Positions 8,776-17,927 of a stretch of 64,000 bases of DNA are shown here, one piece after another (positions within the stretch are counted from its first letter, which is position 1; every line of letters starts with the position of its first letter). A program made the position numbers and the translations under genes. The stretch comes from VAZQ01 sp963841105 (lineage in GTDB: Bacteria; Pseudomonadota; Alphaproteobacteria; Rhizobiales; Xanthobacteraceae), in assembly GCA_963841105.1 (NCBI GenBank), contig CAWJCB010000030.1, forward strand, positions 186,001 through 250,000, read 5' to 3'. The notes beneath the pieces were generated by a model. It was given only the letters and a program-made list of their open reading frames with translations. It did no database searches and was not told the DNA's origin.

Positions 8776-10032
8776 ATGACCACTTCCGATGCGTCCGCGG
8801 CGCAAGCCGGCGCGTCTGTGCCCGCGGCCATGGCGCGGTTCGCCGGTCATGGCAAAGCGTTTTGGGTTCTTCTTGCCCGCGGCGCCGTATTGCTGATGTT
8901 AACACTTGGAATCTACCGCTTCTGGCTGACGACCGATATCCGGCGGTATCTGTGGTCCAACACGCAGATTGCTGATGAAACTTTCGAGTATACCGGTACG
9001 GCGCGCGAGCTGCTGCTTGGTTTTTTGATTGCGATCGCCGTCCTTATTCCTCTGTACACCGCCTTCTTCCTCCTGACGCTTGCGCCGGGGGAAGGAATAT
9101 GGACCCTGCTGAGCATCGTGGTTCTCGGCTTCTTGGGGCAATATGCCGTATATCGGGCGCGACGATATCGTCTGACCCGCACCATTTATCGTGGAGTGCG
9201 CTTCAATCAGACCGGCTCGCCCTGGCGCTATTCCGTTTGTGCGGTGCTGTGGTGGATCTTGATCGCGCTGACACTGGGCCTCGCATATCCATTCGCCCAG
9301 TCGCAGCTCGAGCATTTCAAGATGCGGAACACGTTCTTCGGCAACCTTCCCGGCCGGTTTGAAGCCTCCGGTTGGCGCCTTTTCGTGCGCGGGCTTTTGC
9401 TTTGGGCTCTTGCGGTCCTCCCATTTCTGGTTGGGGTCGTTGCAACCATTGTCGCAATCGATTGGAAAGCGGTGACATCGGCAACCGGCGGTGATGACAG
9501 ATCCAGCTGGTTGGACAGCAGCGGACTTGGCGGGGCGGTGGTGTTCGCCGCCTTGAGCGGCGCCTGGCTCCTGTTTGCGTTCGCGATCCTCTACCCTGTT
9601 TTCCAAGCCATGGTGCTGCGCTGGTGGGTATCAGGATTGCGTTTCGGAGATGTCGCAGTCAGCTCGCGCCTGCGCACGAGCCAGGTATTCGCGGTCTACG
9701 CCCGGTTCGTCGGTTATGCCGCCTTATTCAGTTTGGTTGCGGCTATTCTCCTGACTGCGGGCGGGCTTGCCGTATCGAAGATCGCTGGCGATCTCGATAC
9801 CATCCGCGATGAAATCGTCACGACCGTGTTGGGGCTGGGCGCCTATGTCGCCATCGCGCTCGGCTATTCTGCCATCTATCAAGGCACCGTGAAGCTTGGG
9901 CTTTGGCGATGCGTCATCGAATCGCTGGATGTCTCGAACGTCGCGGCGTTGGAACGGGTGGCAGCGGCAGGTGAGCCCGCCTCCCCGATCGGCGAGGGGT
10001 TGGCCGACGCTCTCAATGTTGGTGGGATATGA
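8776..10032 (+). CDS. DUF898 (YjgN) family membrane protein
   Basis: The 418-residue protein is dominated by hydrophobic helices (for example AVLLMLTLGIYRFWL, LLLGFLIAIAVLIPLYTAFFLL, VLWWILIALTLGLAYPF) and contains the DUF898 hallmark FxGxGxxFW...GIYRFW and a second YRxTRTIYRGVRF segment. Function of the family is not known. An AGGAAG sequence precedes the ATG. Its TGA overlaps the ATG of the M48 protease (ATGA at 10029-10032), so the two are translationally coupled. DUF898 and M48 proteins recur as neighbours in proteobacteria, which hints at a shared envelope quality-control role; that part is inference. Confidence 0.88.
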   Translation: MTTSDASAAQAGASVPAAMARFAGHGKAFWVLLARGAVLLMLTLGIYRFWLTTDIRRYLWSNTQIADETFEYTGTARELLLGFLIAIAVLIPLYTAFFLLTLAPGEGIWTLLSIVVLGFLGQYAVYRARRYRLTRTIYRGVRFNQTGSPWRYSVCAVLWWILIALTLGLAYPFAQSQLEHFKMRNTFFGNLPGRFEASGWRLFVRGLLLWALAVLPFLVGVVATIVAIDWKAVTSATGGDDRSSWLDSSGLGGAVVFAALSGAWLLFAFAILYPVFQAMVLRWWVSGLRFGDVAVSSRLRTSQVFAVYARFVGYAALFSLVAAILLTAGGLAVSKIAGDLDTIRDEIVTTVLGLGAYVAIALGYSAIYQGTVKLGLWRCVIESLDVSNVAALERVAAAGEPASPIGEGLADALNVGGI

Positions 10033-11159
10033 ACGCGAACGGCGCCGGCGTTGCAATGCAGGGCGAACGCGCAATCTTCTTTGATGGATCAACAACGACT
10101 CGGCACGATGTCTCCGTGGAGCTTGCGCCGGTCGCTTTGCGGGTGCGTGACAATCAAGGCGGCGTGCTGGCCGAATGGCCGTATGACCAACTGGAGACCC
10201 TGTCCGCGCCGGACGACGTGCTGCGTTTGGGGAGAGCCGGAAACCCGGTGCTCGCGCGCCTGGAAGTCAGGGACGCAAAATTGGCGGCTGCCATCGATGA
10301 GCTGTCACAGCCGGTGGACCGTACACACCGCATCGAGCGCCGCCTGCGCACGAAGGTCATCATCTGGAGCCTGCTGGCGACCACCTCTCTCCTCGCTGTC
10401 GCGGTCGTCGGAGTTCCATTGATCGCGGCCGAGCTAACGCCCCTCATCCCCTATGCGATGGAGCGCAGGCTTGGAGCTACCGTGGACGCACAGGCGCGCG
10501 CCGGGCTGGAAGGCCGCCACAGCGGCACCCCTTTCGAATGCGGGATCGGGGAGAAGGAGCAGGCCGGCCGCGCTGCTTTCGACAAATTGATGCGTCAGAT
10601 CGAGACGGCTGCCAACTTGCCCCTGCCCCTCAGGGCGCTGGTCGTACGCAAGCCTGAATCGAATGCCATCACACTCCCAGGTGGGCATATCTACGTGTTT
10701 CAGGGGTTGGTCGCCGCGGCGCGGAGCCCGGACGAGCTGGCCGGGGTCATTGCCCATGAGGTGGGGCACGCGGCGCATCGCGACGGCTTGCGAACCATCG
10801 TCCAGGGCGCCGGCCTTTCGCTTTTGTTCGGAATGCTTCTTGGCGATTTCGTCGGCGGCGGCGCCGTGATATTTGCCGCCAAGACTATTCTGCAAACCCG
10901 TTATTCCCGAGAGGTCGAAGCTGCCGCGGACGCTTACGGCGTGATGCTGATGGGCAGGATTGGTGGCGATCCGCGAGCGCTGGGAACGATCCTGATCCGC
11001 ATTGCGGGCACGACGCACCCCGGCCCGAAGATCCTGGCTGATCATCCCGAAACCCGTGACCGTGTCGCCGCAATCGAAGCAATGGCTGCGCCGGGATCAA
11101 AAAGGCCGCTGCTCGATCAGAATGAATGGGCCGCGCTGAAGGCGATCTGCTCGACGTGA
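10029..11159 (+). CDS. M48 family zinc metallopeptidase, membrane-anchored
   Basis: The protein has 376 residues. A non-catalytic N-terminal region of about 110 residues is followed by a transmembrane helix (IIWSLLATTSLLAVAVVGVPL) and then an M48 domain with the zinc motif HEVGHAAH and the downstream third ligand in REVEAAADAYG. This is the HtpX/Ste24/BepA-like group that degrades misfolded membrane or envelope proteins. Start codon and stop of the preceding DUF898 gene overlap by four bases, so partnership is likely. The catalytic domain probably faces the periplasm, judged from the single preceding helix. Substrate is unknown. Confidence 0.9.
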   Translation: MNANGAGVAMQGERAIFFDGSTTTRHDVSVELAPVALRVRDNQGGVLAEWPYDQLETLSAPDDVLRLGRAGNPVLARLEVRDAKLAAAIDELSQPVDRTHRIERRLRTKVIIWSLLATTSLLAVAVVGVPLIAAELTPLIPYAMERRLGATVDAQARAGLEGRHSGTPFECGIGEKEQAGRAAFDKLMRQIETAANLPLPLRALVVRKPESNAITLPGGHIYVFQGLVAAARSPDELAGVIAHEVGHAAHRDGLRTIVQGAGLSLLFGMLLGDFVGGGAVIFAAKTILQTRYSREVEAAADAYGVMLMGRIGGDPRALGTILIRIAGTTHPGPKILADHPETRDRVAAIEAMAAPGSKRPLLDQNEWAALKAICST

Positions 11160-11180
11160 TTTTATCTGCTCGACGTGATT
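11145..11180. repeat. 17-bp tandem duplication across a stop codon
   Basis: The 17 bases ending the protease gene (11145-11161, including its TGA at 11157-11159) are repeated exactly at 11164-11180 with a period of 19. The second copy supplies an extra in-frame GTG (11175) upstream of the DUF1499 gene. It looks like a small local duplication. Confidence 0.85.
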
Positions 11181-11192
11181 AATGAGAGTGCT

Positions 11193-12077
11193 ATGCGCCC
11201 GTACATCCCTACAGATCCGATGTCGAAGCTGGCGGTGTGGGCGCGGCGCATCGCGGGATTTGCTTTTGCCGCCACCTTTCTGGCCATCATTGTCGTTCGC
11301 TCGGGCGTTCTGGAGATAAAGCCGGCAGCTGCCACATTCGCCGGCGCCCTGGCCATCGCGGTGCTCGCGCTGCTGGTTGCATTGGCGGCCTTCGCCGTGA
11401 TCTGGATGGAGGGCCTGGCGGGGATGCGCGCCGCCCTAACGGCAATGGCGATTTCCCTGCTGATCCTGGCCTACCCGGCGTATCTCGGATTCAAAGCCTA
11501 TCGCCTGCCGTGGATCTATGACATCACGACCGATCCAATCGACCCGCCGCGCTATGAAGCGCTCGCGCGTGCGCGTCCTCGTGACGCCAATCCGGTGGCC
11601 TATTCGGGCCTCTATACCGCCGAGCAGCAGCGCCTTGCCTATCCAGACATTGGCCCGCTGGGAACGACTGCCACTCCGCAAGCCGCTTACAGGGCGGCAC
11701 TGACCGTCATGAACAAGCATAAGGATTCGTTTCTCGCCCCATATTGGCGCGTGATAGACGCACGCGAGCCGACCGGGCCTCGCGACGGCCGCATAGAGGC
11801 AGTCGCATATTCCTCGATCATGGGCCTTCGTGATGACGTGGTGGTACGCGTGCGTGAGGATCCCGATGGGGCGCGAATTGATGCACGATCTTCATCCCGA
11901 TACGGCTCGCTCGATTTCGGCACAAATGCCGCGCGCATTCGCAGGCTCATGAACGATATCGAGGATATGATACGTACGCAGCGCAATGAGCGACAGCCGG
12001 CGCAAAAGCCGGCGGCGTCAGCGAAAAAAGGAGCTAAGAAGGATCAAAAGGATCAGTCAAAGCGCGAGAGACGGTAG
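11193..12077 (+). CDS. DUF1499 domain membrane protein
   Basis: The N-terminal region has three hydrophobic segments (FAFAATFLAIIVVRSGVL, LAIAVLALLVALAAFAVIWM, LTAMAISLLILAYPAYLGF). It is followed by a DUF1499 domain with the typical patterns RIEAVAYSSIMGLRDDVVVRV and DARSSSRYGSLDFGTNAARI. The C-terminus is a Lys/Ala/Gln-rich tail. Function is unknown. A GTG at 11175 lies inside a duplicated sequence without a ribosome-binding site, so I choose the ATG at 11193 with a GAGAG upstream, giving 294 residues. It is the third gene of the DUF898-M48 operon and overlaps the convergent MBL gene by 25 bases at the tails. Confidence 0.85.
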   Translation: MRPYIPTDPMSKLAVWARRIAGFAFAATFLAIIVVRSGVLEIKPAAATFAGALAIAVLALLVALAAFAVIWMEGLAGMRAALTAMAISLLILAYPAYLGFKAYRLPWIYDITTDPIDPPRYEALARARPRDANPVAYSGLYTAEQQRLAYPDIGPLGTTATPQAAYRAALTVMNKHKDSFLAPYWRVIDAREPTGPRDGRIEAVAYSSIMGLRDDVVVRVREDPDGARIDARSSSRYGSLDFGTNAARIRRLMNDIEDMIRTQRNERQPAQKPAASAKKGAKKDQKDQSKRERR

Positions 12078-12973
12078 CGACCATCGAGCGCGGGTTCGCC
12101 CTCCGTCGCGACGACGCCGCGCGTGACGAGGTCTTCGAGATGCGCGAGGACAGACAGGCCGGCAGCGTTTATCAGGCGCGGATCGAGCCCGATATAGATG
12201 GCACGCACGATGGTGGCTATGTCGGTATCACCCCTGGACAGGCAGCGCAGGATCGCAGCTTCCCGCGCCTGTCGGTGATGAATGTAGCGTTGCACGAAAC
12301 GTGGCGCCTCGCGTACGATTCCGCCGTGACCGGGCAGGTAGACGGGTTCGGGGCGCTCGGCGAGCTTGTCGAGTGACGCCATGTAGTCGCTCATCGCCCC
12401 ATCCGGCGGCGCAACAATGGAAGTGGACCACGCCATGACGTGGTCCCCGGAGAACAAGACGTTCCCCTCCTTGTAGGCGAATGCCGTGTGGTTGGCGGTA
12501 TGGCCCGGGGTCGCCACTGCTTCCATGGTCCAGCCCGGCCCGCACACGACTTCGCCGTCCCCGAGCGCCCGATCAGGCTTGAACTCCGTGTCGTTGCTGG
12601 CATCGAGACGAGGCGCCTCGCCCACCCGCAGCGGCTGTGCGGCACGATGCGGGCCTTCCGCGAGCACCAGCGCTCCGGTCGCCGCCTTGACGCGAGGCAC
12701 GGCGAGCGAGTGATCGCGATGCGTATGGGTCACGAAAATGTGGGTGACGGTCTCGCCACGCACGGCATCGAGCAACGCGGTGATATGTGCTTCATCGGCG
12801 GGTCCGGGATCGATGATCGCGACCCGGCCATGACCCACAATGTAGGTCAGCGTCCCTTTGAAAGTGAAAGGGCCTGGATTGCTGGCAAGCAGCCGGCGAA
12901 CCCCGGGAACCACTTCCTCCGGTTTGCCGGGAAGAAGATCAAGGCGTTTGTCGAAGGGAATGTCGTCGCTCAT
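12053..12973 (-). CDS. MBL-fold metallo-hydrolase
   Basis: The 306-residue protein has the metallo-beta-lactamase metal motif THTHRDHS (HxHxDH type), then ATPGHTANHTAF and LFSGDHVMAWS, and a late His in LPGHGG. It ends with a winged-helix-like segment (HRQAREAAILRCLSRGDTDIATIV). This arrangement resembles the LACTB2/glyoxalase-II-like group, which hydrolyses thioesters or acts on nucleic acids. The start at ATG 12973 has only a weak ribosome-binding site. It is convergent with and overlaps the DUF1499 gene; the substrate is unknown. Confidence 0.88.
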   Translation of the reverse strand: MSDDIPFDKRLDLLPGKPEEVVPGVRRLLASNPGPFTFKGTLTYIVGHGRVAIIDPGPADEAHITALLDAVRGETVTHIFVTHTHRDHSLAVPRVKAATGALVLAEGPHRAAQPLRVGEAPRLDASNDTEFKPDRALGDGEVVCGPGWTMEAVATPGHTANHTAFAYKEGNVLFSGDHVMAWSTSIVAPPDGAMSDYMASLDKLAERPEPVYLPGHGGIVREAPRFVQRYIHHRQAREAAILRCLSRGDTDIATIVRAIYIGLDPRLINAAGLSVLAHLEDLVTRGVVATEGEPALDGRYRLSRFD

Positions 12974-12991
12974 GAAGGACGGTCAGAACTT

Positions 12992-13093
12992 GTAGCCCGG
13001 ATGAGCGCAGCGAAATCCGGGTTGGGGCGAGCCGCACAGGTTCGGCAAGCAGGGCCGGTGATCCCCGGATGTCGCTTCGCTCATCCGGGCTAC
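12992..13093. repeat. GTAGCCCGGATGAGCG-type inverted repeat
   Basis: The left arm starts GTAGCCCGGATGAGCG at 12992 and the right arm ends CGCTCATCCGGGCTAC at 13093, with a second paired block inside. A diverged copy is at 29602-29684 and a fragment near 33958. This is a common REP-like element of Bradyrhizobium-type genomes. It lies between two genes read on the minus strand. Confidence 0.8.
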
Positions 13094-13112
13094 GATTTAT
13101 CGGGTTAACGCA

Positions 13113-14063
13113 TCATCCGAGCTTGCGGCCGATGATGTCCTCGCAGCGCTCGCCCGTGTCCCCCTCGCCGAGGTAGAGCGCGCCCGACATCGCCGCCCGC
13201 ATATGGTTGGACGGCACTCCGGCAATTCCCCAGCGATCGGGGAGCGGCATCACCTTCGCCCAATAATCCGGGTTCTGCGGCACGTGAGTGGCGTCATCGA
13301 GTTGGTCGAGCTCGGTCGTGTATTCGGCGACGAACCCATTCGGCTCGATGAAATACGAAAAAACGTTGCTGCCCGGACCATGCCGGCCGATGCCCCACGC
13401 AATGTCAAATCCGTTTTGCTTGACCCGGCCGGCGCCCCGCATCAGCCCGTCGATGTTCGGCAACTCGTAGGCGACATGGTTGAGGGAAGGTCCATTGCTG
13501 CGAAAAATTGCGATGCTGTGGTGATCGGCGCTGCAGCGCAGGAATTCCATGAGATGTGTGCTGTCGGAGAGCCTGAAGCCAAGCACGTCGGCAAAGAACG
13601 GCACCTGCTCATCCGTGCGCGCGCTGTTGAGCACGACATGGCTGATCTTGGTCGGGCGCGAGCGATCGAGAACCACATTTGCATGCTGCGCAATGTCGCA
13701 TGAGATGCTCATGGGCAGGCCGTCCGGCGTCTTGAAGCGAAAGCCGTAGCCACCGCCTGCGCTCGCGGAGAGCGCCGCCGGCTCACCCGTCACGTCAACG
13801 CCATGCCCCTTGGCCTTGGCGCAAAGCGCAGCGACCGCGGAACGGTCCGGGGCGGCAAAATGCACCCCAAGAAGAGCAGGCTTTTTGCGTTCGCGGATGG
13901 TGAGCACATGGTGCTCGCCGCCGGTGGCGCGGAAATGAATGCTGTCGGTCTCGGACGCGACCTCTTCCAGAGCCCAAACCTTGGCGTAGAAATCGGCGGA
14001 TTGCCGGAGATCGCGAACACCGAGCTCGATGCTGCGGACTCCTGTGACTGTGGCGTGTGCCAT
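13113..14063 (-). CDS. two-domain VOC family protein (extradiol dioxygenase-like)
   Basis: The vicinal oxygen chelate fold is visible twice: VRSIELGVRDLRQSADFYAKVWAL near residue 10 and KISHVVLNSARTDEQVPFFADVLGF near residue 150, as in type I extradiol ring-cleaving dioxygenases. Candidate metal ligands are a His in LNHVAYEL and a Glu in FVAEYTTE near the C-terminus, and the length (316) fits. The frame is open to 14171, but the ATG at 14063 begins the domain and has AAGGTC upstream. It is the last gene of a minus-strand group with a luciferase-like monooxygenase and a dehydratase, which suggests degradation of a plant- or soil-derived compound. The substrate is not predictable. Confidence 0.82.
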   Translation of the reverse strand: MAHATVTGVRSIELGVRDLRQSADFYAKVWALEEVASETDSIHFRATGGEHHVLTIRERKKPALLGVHFAAPDRSAVAALCAKAKGHGVDVTGEPAALSASAGGGYGFRFKTPDGLPMSISCDIAQHANVVLDRSRPTKISHVVLNSARTDEQVPFFADVLGFRLSDSTHLMEFLRCSADHHSIAIFRSNGPSLNHVAYELPNIDGLMRGAGRVKQNGFDIAWGIGRHGPGSNVFSYFIEPNGFVAEYTTELDQLDDATHVPQNPDYWAKVMPLPDRWGIAGVPSNHMRAAMSGALYLGEGDTGERCEDIIGRKLG

Positions 14064-14157
14064 GATACTTGACCTTTGTGGTGGGCGTGACCTTTCGCCG
14101 GAATCTGACACAGACAAGGGTTGAGAACCAGTGGTTCTGCCCGACGCGCAGTCGCGT

Positions 14158-15200
14158 TCAAAGCTGCGCAAGCCGCGGCATGACCTCCGTCGAAAACAGC
14201 TGCAGGGACCGCAGCGCCTCGTCGAGAGTCATAGTGCCGAGAAACAGATAAGTCAGCAGATAATTGGCGCCAAGCTCGCACACCTGCCCCTCGATCTCCG
14301 CCAGCACTGTCTCGGGCGTGCCAGAGATCACAGTACCATCGGCAACACATGCCTCGTAATCCGCGCCACGAGGTACGTTGAGGCGCGAGACCGGCCCGGT
14401 GACGCCATGCCGGTCGCGCAGCCAATTGAGATGCGCGAGGTGAGCGTTCATGGCGGGCCTCGCGAATCGTTTTGCCTCCTCATTGGTATCGGCCACGAAG
14501 ATGTGCCGCTGCACGCCAATGGCAGCGCCCCCGAGAAACTCGGCCTTGGGTTGCGCTGCATGGCCCCGCCTCGCGAGCGCCTCCTTGAACGCGTCAATGT
14601 TGGCCTTTGCCGTGGCCATCGGCCCGAGGGTGACGAAATGTAGCCCGTGCTCGCCCGCCCAGGTGGAACCGATGGTATTTGAAGAGCCGTACCAGAACGC
14701 GGGATGCGGCTGCTGCAGCGGCCGCAAGGCGATGGGAACTTGCTCATAGCTGAAATGCGGGCCAGCATAGGTCAGCGTATCGGTGGTCAGGCCCGCGCTG
14801 ATGCAATTGAAGGCATCCATGAATATCTCGCGTGACGCATCGTGCTCCACCTTGTGATACTTGAGCTCGAACGGCGAAACACCGCGCCCAACCCCCACCT
14901 CCAGCCTGCCGTAACTGAGATGATCGAGCATGCAGATTTCCTCGATCAGGCGAAGCGGCGAGCATAGCGGCAGGAGATAGACCAGCGGACCGAGACGCAT
15001 GCGCCGGGTTGCGCGCGCGACCGCGCCGAGATAGACGCCGGGGACCGGGACCATGTTCAGCGGCGTGGCGTGATGCTCGGCCACATGCAGACAATAGATT
15101 CCCGCATCTTCGGCGGCTTGGCAAAGGTCAGGCGCTCATCAAACAGCGTGGCCAGCGGCCGGTTGCCATGCTCGACATGATCAAACAAACCGATCTTCAT
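14158..15200 (-). pseudogene. LLM class flavin-dependent oxidoreductase, single frameshift
   Basis: Bacterial luciferase-like monooxygenases oxidise small substrates with reduced FMN or F420. The N-terminus (MKIGLFDHVEHGNRPLATLF) starts at ATG 15200. At about 15118 the frame is lost, and the family sequence continues in another frame as AAEDAGIYCLHVAEHHATPL through GRLEVGVGRGVSPFEL to a normal C-terminus. Adding one base near 15116-15120 restores a 347-residue protein without further stops. The start lies four bases after the dehydratase stop, so the two are in one operon. A single-base deletion or a sequencing error are both possible; the remainder shows no decay. Confidence 0.82.
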
Positions 15201-15204
15201 GACA

Positions 15205-16932
15205 TTAGTGGATTTCCGGTTCGGGAATGCCGCCGCTGCCGGCGAGAAAATCGAAATCGCAGCCCTCGTCGGCCTGGCCGATATGGGCGCTGTACATGGC
15301 GCCATAGCCGCGTGAATAGCGCGGCGGCGGCGGCTTCCACTGCGCGCGGCGCCGGTCAAGCTCCTCTTCCCCGACATGCAGGTGGATGTGGCGGCGGGCG
15401 ACGTCCACCTCAATCTCGTCGCCATTGCGCACAAAGGCCAGAGGGCCGCCGATGAAGCTTTCAGGCGCCACGTGCAGGATGCAAGCGCCATAGCTGGTGC
15501 CGCTCATGCGTGCGTCGGAAATGCGGATCATGTCGCGCACGCCGGAGCGCACCAGCTTTGTTGGAATAGGGAGCATGCCCCATTCCGGCATGCCGGGTCC
15601 GCCCTTGGGGCCGGCGTTCTTGAGCACCATGACGTGGTCGGGGGTCACTGCAAGATCATCGCGGTCGATCTCGCGGACCATGTGGTTATAATCCTCGAAG
15701 GCCAATGCCGGTCCCCGATGCCGCAGGAATCGCTGGTCGGCCGCCGCGGGCTTCATCACACAGCCGCGCGGCGCGAGATTGCCGGTAAGCACCGCGGTGG
15801 CGCCTTGCGCATAAATCGGATCGGAAACGGGATGGATGACATCGCGCAGGTAAATTTCCGCGCCCGCTATATTCTCCCCCAGAGTCCTGCCCGTCACCGT
15901 GCGACAGGTCAGGTCGAGCTTGTCCTTGAGCTCGACCATCAGCGCGCGCAACCCGCCGGCGTAATAGAAATCTTCCATCAGGTATTTTCCCGACGGCCGC
16001 ACATTGGCCAGCACCGGGACGTCGCGTGAAATCTCGTCGAAGCGCTGCATGTCGAGCGGGATTCCGGCACGGCGCGCCATCGCGATCACGTGGATGATGG
16101 CATTGGTCGAACCGCCCAGCGCCATATGAACCTTGATCGCGTTGTCAAAAGCCGACCTGGTGAGTATCTGCTCGAGACCGAGATCCTCCCAAACCATTTC
16201 GACAATTCGCCGCCCGGCAACCGCGCACATGCGCGGATGACCGAAGTCGGCCGCGGGAATGGACGAAGCGCCCGGCAGCGTCAGACCGAGCGCCTCGGCG
16301 ATCGCCATCATGGTCGCCGCCGTTCCCATCACCATGCAGGTTCCGAACGAGCGCGCGATGCCTTCCTCCATCTCGGTCCATTGCGCTTCGCTGATGTTGC
16401 CTGCCTGTTTCTCCGTCCAGTATTTCCAGACATCGGAGCCGGAGCCGAGATGCTGGCCGCGCCAGTTGCCGCGCAACATCGGCCCTGCCGGCACATAGAT
16501 GGCGGGAATGCCCATGCTGATGGCGCCCATGATCAGCCCTGGAGTTGTCTTGTCGCAGCCGCCGAGCAGCACGGCGCCGTCGATGGGATGACTGCGCAGA
16601 AGCTCCTCCGTCTCCATCGCGAGAAAATTGCGATAGAGCATCGTCGAAGGCTTCACGAAGGGTTCCGCGAGCGAAATGGCCGGCAGCTCGATGGGAAAGC
16701 CGCCGCCTTGCAAAACCCCGCGTTTCACGTTCTCAGCGCGCGCGCGCAGATGGGCGTGGCAGGAATTGATCTCGCTCCATGTATTGATGATGCCGATCAC
16801 CGGCCGGCCGCCCCAATCCTCGCCGTCGTACCCGAACTGCTTGAGACGCGAGCGATGCCCGAACGCGCGCAAATCGTTGACGCCAAGCCAGCGATGACTG
16901 CGCAATTCCTGCGGCCGCTTACGATGCATCAC
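15205..16932 (-). CDS. IlvD/Edd family dehydratase, L-arabinonate dehydratase-like
   Basis: Members dehydrate 2,3-dihydroxy or sugar acids using an Fe-S cluster. The 575-residue protein starts with KRPQELRSHRWLGVNDLRAF, close to the start of L-arabinonate dehydratases. It carries the three cluster cysteines Cys58 (INSCHAH), Cys126 (GGCDKT) and Cys199 (FGTCMVMG). The catalytic serine region ISDARMSGTSYG lies near residue 475. The start overlaps the stop of the preceding substrate-binding protein gene by four bases (ATGA), which supports coupling. The sugar-acid role is inferred from similarity; the following monooxygenase and VOC genes suggest that a different polyhydroxylated acid is also possible. 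Confidence 0.88.
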   Translation of the reverse strand: MMHRKRPQELRSHRWLGVNDLRAFGHRSRLKQFGYDGEDWGGRPVIGIINTWSEINSCHAHLRARAENVKRGVLQGGGFPIELPAISLAEPFVKPSTMLYRNFLAMETEELLRSHPIDGAVLLGGCDKTTPGLIMGAISMGIPAIYVPAGPMLRGNWRGQHLGSGSDVWKYWTEKQAGNISEAQWTEMEEGIARSFGTCMVMGTAATMMAIAEALGLTLPGASSIPAADFGHPRMCAVAGRRIVEMVWEDLGLEQILTRSAFDNAIKVHMALGGSTNAIIHVIAMARRAGIPLDMQRFDEISRDVPVLANVRPSGKYLMEDFYYAGGLRALMVELKDKLDLTCRTVTGRTLGENIAGAEIYLRDVIHPVSDPIYAQGATAVLTGNLAPRGCVMKPAAADQRFLRHRGPALAFEDYNHMVREIDRDDLAVTPDHVMVLKNAGPKGGPGMPEWGMLPIPTKLVRSGVRDMIRISDARMSGTSYGACILHVAPESFIGGPLAFVRNGDEIEVDVARRHIHLHVGEEELDRRRAQWKPPPPRYSRGYGAMYSAHIGQADEGCDFDFLAGSGGIPEPEIH

Positions 16933-17927
16933 TCGATCACATCGTCGGCGATGAGCAGAAAATCGCGAGTAATCGTCAGATCAAGCGCTTGCGCAGTCCG
17001 CAGATTGATGACCAGCTCGAAATTGGTCGGCTGCTCCACCGGCAACTCCGCCGGTCTGGCCCCCTTTAGGACTTTATCCAGGTGCGTGGCGGTCCGCCGC
17101 GCCAGGTCGGACAGGTTCACGCCGTAGGACATCAGGCCTCCGAGATCGGCGAACTCCCTCGCTGCGCCCATTGCCGGCAGTCGGCTGCTCGCCGCCATGC
17201 TCGCGATGCGTCCGTATTCGCTAAACAGCATCGGACTGGGTAACACAATGAGTCCGTCGACACGCTCCCTGGTCAGCGCCGCGAGCCCGCTGGCGATGTC
17301 GTCGGGCGCATCCGCCGGCACGAGTTGAAGCTGCATGCCCAGCGTTTGGGCGGCAACTTCGATCTCCTTCACCAGAGCGGTCATGGTGCGTTCACTGTAG
17401 GCATGGGGATGCCACAGGGCGGCCACACGGGTGAGTCCCGGGATGATGTCTCTGAGCAGCTGTAGCCGCTTGGCGACCAGCTCCGGGCCGAGAAAGGTCG
17501 TCCCCGTAACATTCCCACCCGGTCGTGCAAAACTCACCACCAGCTCGTCCTCGACCGGATCTGCCATCCCTATGGCAATGACAGGGATTGTGCTCGTGGC
17601 TTGTCTTACTGCGCGTGCTGCCGGCGTGCTGTTTGCGACAATGACATCAACACGGCGCCTGACCAAATCAGCCGCCAATGCGCGAAGCCGATCGGGACTC
17701 CATTCCCCATATTCGCGCTCCAAGGCGATGTTCTGTCCCTCTGTGTAACCAAGATCGTGCAACCCTTGCAGGAATGCATTGACCATTACCGTACTCGAAT
17801 CGGAAAGCTCGGAGCGGCCAGGCGAGAGAATGCCTATCCGAGGCACCTTCGTTGGCTGCTGCGCATGCGCCGCAAGCGGCCACGCAGCGGCGCCCCCGAG
17901 AAGGCCTATGAACGCCCGTCGTTTCAC
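16929..17927 (-). CDS. ABC transporter substrate-binding protein (ABC_sub_bind family), Tat signal
   Basis: The frame is open upstream to 18068, but a GTG at 17927 with GAGGTGA six bases before it begins the signal peptide KRRAFIGLLGGAAAWPLAAHAQ, which has the twin-arginine pattern. The mature part (RIGILSPGRSE, GYTEGQNIALEREYGEWSPDRL, DVIVANSTPAARAVRQAT, FARPGGNVTGTTFL) is typical of PF04392 ABC_sub_bind proteins, which bind unknown small ligands in the periplasm. The length is 332. No permease or ATPase gene is adjacent. It is the first gene of the operon with the dehydratase, so it may bind the compound those enzymes degrade. Confidence 0.88.
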   Translation of the reverse strand: MKRRAFIGLLGGAAAWPLAAHAQQPTKVPRIGILSPGRSELSDSSTVMVNAFLQGLHDLGYTEGQNIALEREYGEWSPDRLRALAADLVRRRVDVIVANSTPAARAVRQATSTIPVIAIGMADPVEDELVVSFARPGGNVTGTTFLGPELVAKRLQLLRDIIPGLTRVAALWHPHAYSERTMTALVKEIEVAAQTLGMQLQLVPADAPDDIASGLAALTRERVDGLIVLPSPMLFSEYGRIASMAASSRLPAMGAAREFADLGGLMSYGVNLSDLARRTATHLDKVLKGARPAELPVEQPTNFELVINLRTAQALDLTITRDFLLIADDVIE

